Of a stretch of 64,000 nt of DNA, positions 63,326 through 64,000 are shown piece by piece. The number at the start of each line of letters is the position of its first letter. Positions within the stretch are counted from its first letter, which is position 1. A program made the translations under genes and the position numbers. The DNA comes from Salipaludibacillus aurantiacus (lineage in GTDB: Bacteria; Bacillota; Bacilli; Bacillales; Salisediminibacteriaceae), in contig NZ_FOGT01000006.1 in the NCBI RefSeq assembly GCF_900111295.1, positions 62,001 to 126,000 of the forward strand, in the 5' to 3' direction. The notes under the pieces are model-generated. The model was not told the origin of the DNA. It saw only the letters and a list, made by a program, of their open reading frames with translations, and did no database searches.

Positions 63326-63980
63326 GAAAAATACGGCATTATTATTAATAGATTTACAAAAAGAATCCCAGTTTGGTATTACACAAATAGAAGACATTAA
63401 AGATAAAACATCAGAATTAATTGGTGTTTGCAGGAAGAAGAATGTGCCTGTTATTTTCACAAGGCAAATCAACCGTGCAGACAATAGGGGGCTCTCTAAT
63501 GGAGAACCTTTAACGAGTGAGGGTGAGCCGAAGTTTTATAATTCGTCAACAGAGCACTGTGACATTCTCGAAGGCATAGATGTGCGCGAAGAAGACCTGG
63601 TCATTGATAAATACCGCTGGAGTGCTTTTCACGAAACCCCTCTCGATTTAATGCTTCGTAACATGGGGATTAAACATCTTATCGTAGGAGGGTTCGTTAC
63701 TGATGGCTGTGTAATGACTTCAGTGTTTGACGCCTATTTCAGAGACTACCAGATTCATTTAGTCAAAGATATTTGCTCCACGACCAATGAAGGAGCCCAC
63801 ATGTCTTCTATAATGATTATGGCCAATTGGATTTATGATATGACTATTTATAATTCAGCAGAAATGGTGAAAAGGTTAAACAATAGTCCTTATCAAGCTT
63901 GGATAGGTACCGAACCCGACTCACTTAAATTTACTCCGGAAACTATGAGAACAGTATTTAATAATCTGGATCTGTCCTAA
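63318..63980 (+). CDS. Cysteine hydrolase, isochorismatase family
   Basis: 220 residues. Catalytic Asp in ALLLIDLQKESQ, Lys in LVIDKYRWSAF, and Cys in VGGFVTDGCVMTSVFDA. All three are present, so it is likely an amidohydrolase; the family covers nicotinamidase, N-carbamoylsarcosine amidase and others. TTG at 63318 is five bases after AGAGGGTGA; GTG at 63309 lies inside that site. Being in a GbsR operon, its substrate may be a choline-, carnitine- or creatine-related amide (inference). Confidence 0.87.
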   Translation: MNEKNTALLLIDLQKESQFGITQIEDIKDKTSELIGVCRKKNVPVIFTRQINRADNRGLSNGEPLTSEGEPKFYNSSTEHCDILEGIDVREEDLVIDKYRWSAFHETPLDLMLRNMGIKHLIVGGFVTDGCVMTSVFDAYFRDYQIHLVKDICSTTNEGAHMSSIMIMANWIYDMTIYNSAEMVKRLNNSPYQAWIGTEPDSLKFTPETMRTVFNNLDLS

Positions 63981-63992
63981 GGAGGATGTTAT

Positions 63993-64000
63993 ATGAGAAA
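63993..64000 (+). CDS. Start of the next gene in the GbsR operon
   Basis: ATG AGA AA at the window end, with GGAGG eight bases upstream and 12 bases after the preceding stop codon. Nothing more can be said from this window. Confidence 0.6.

Overview
The window comes from a spore-forming, probably halophilic or haloalkaliphilic member of the Bacillaceae. The evidence is a Bacillus-type purine operon under PurR boxes and a guanine riboswitch, clpE under CtsR boxes, spoVAD with DUF1657 genes (spore germination family), ectoine hydroxylase (EctD), a GbsR-type osmoprotectant regulator, and Shine-Dalgarno sequences in front of nearly every gene. No rRNA or tRNA gene was recognised.

The backbone is the region that in B. 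subtilis runs yeaC-yeaD-yebA-guaA-pbuG ... yebE-yebG-purEKBCSQLFMNHD ... yerA. Here it lies on the minus strand, from about 43.1 kb (yeaC) down to position 1 (5' end of a yerA-like adenine deaminase). Two blocks interrupt it. Between purD and yerA (0.4-12.3 kb) are an AbgT transporter, a YjzC-like protein, an anti-sigma-like protein, LysE, the thiamine-precursor system ykoFEDC with its TPP riboswitch, a CGCGG RiPP-like protein, ectD, a zinc-ribbon protein and a DUF2680 protein. Between pbuG and yebE (27-35 kb) are clpE, a type III polyketide synthase/methyltransferase pair, a penicillin-acylase-family hydrolase and a 3-methyladenine glycosylase.

Purine metabolism dominates the centre. Three guanine-type riboswitches, each followed by a terminator, control purE-D, pbuG and guaA, so synthesis, uptake and the GMP branch answer to the same metabolite. 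The pur promoter also carries a PurBox pair.

From 43 to 64 kb the layout is unlike B. subtilis: a methyltransferase, a nitroreductase, a reduced spoVAD/DUF1657/DUF421 cassette, an alpha/beta hydrolase behind a probable translational attenuator, a DUF4003 plus phosphate-binding-like pair, an ABC exporter, two tandem RCC1-propeller genes, an M23 lipoprotein, an amidase, CsbD, a three-domain persulfide/CoA-disulfide reductase, and a GbsR/isochorismatase-family operon that runs off the end.

Three dispersed repeat families run through the window: (i) a GGGGGGTCTGACCCCCC-centred palindrome, six copies, one inside the ykoD reading frame; (ii) arrays of 20-21-nt units with core TCGCYGATWG, three arrays; (iii) a structured element of about 120 nt, two full copies. 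The most interesting candidates are the 20-nt arrays, the leader peptide with sequestered ribosome site at 48.16-48.28 kb, the CGCGG protein with a coupled 29-residue ORF, and the reduced spoVAD cassette.
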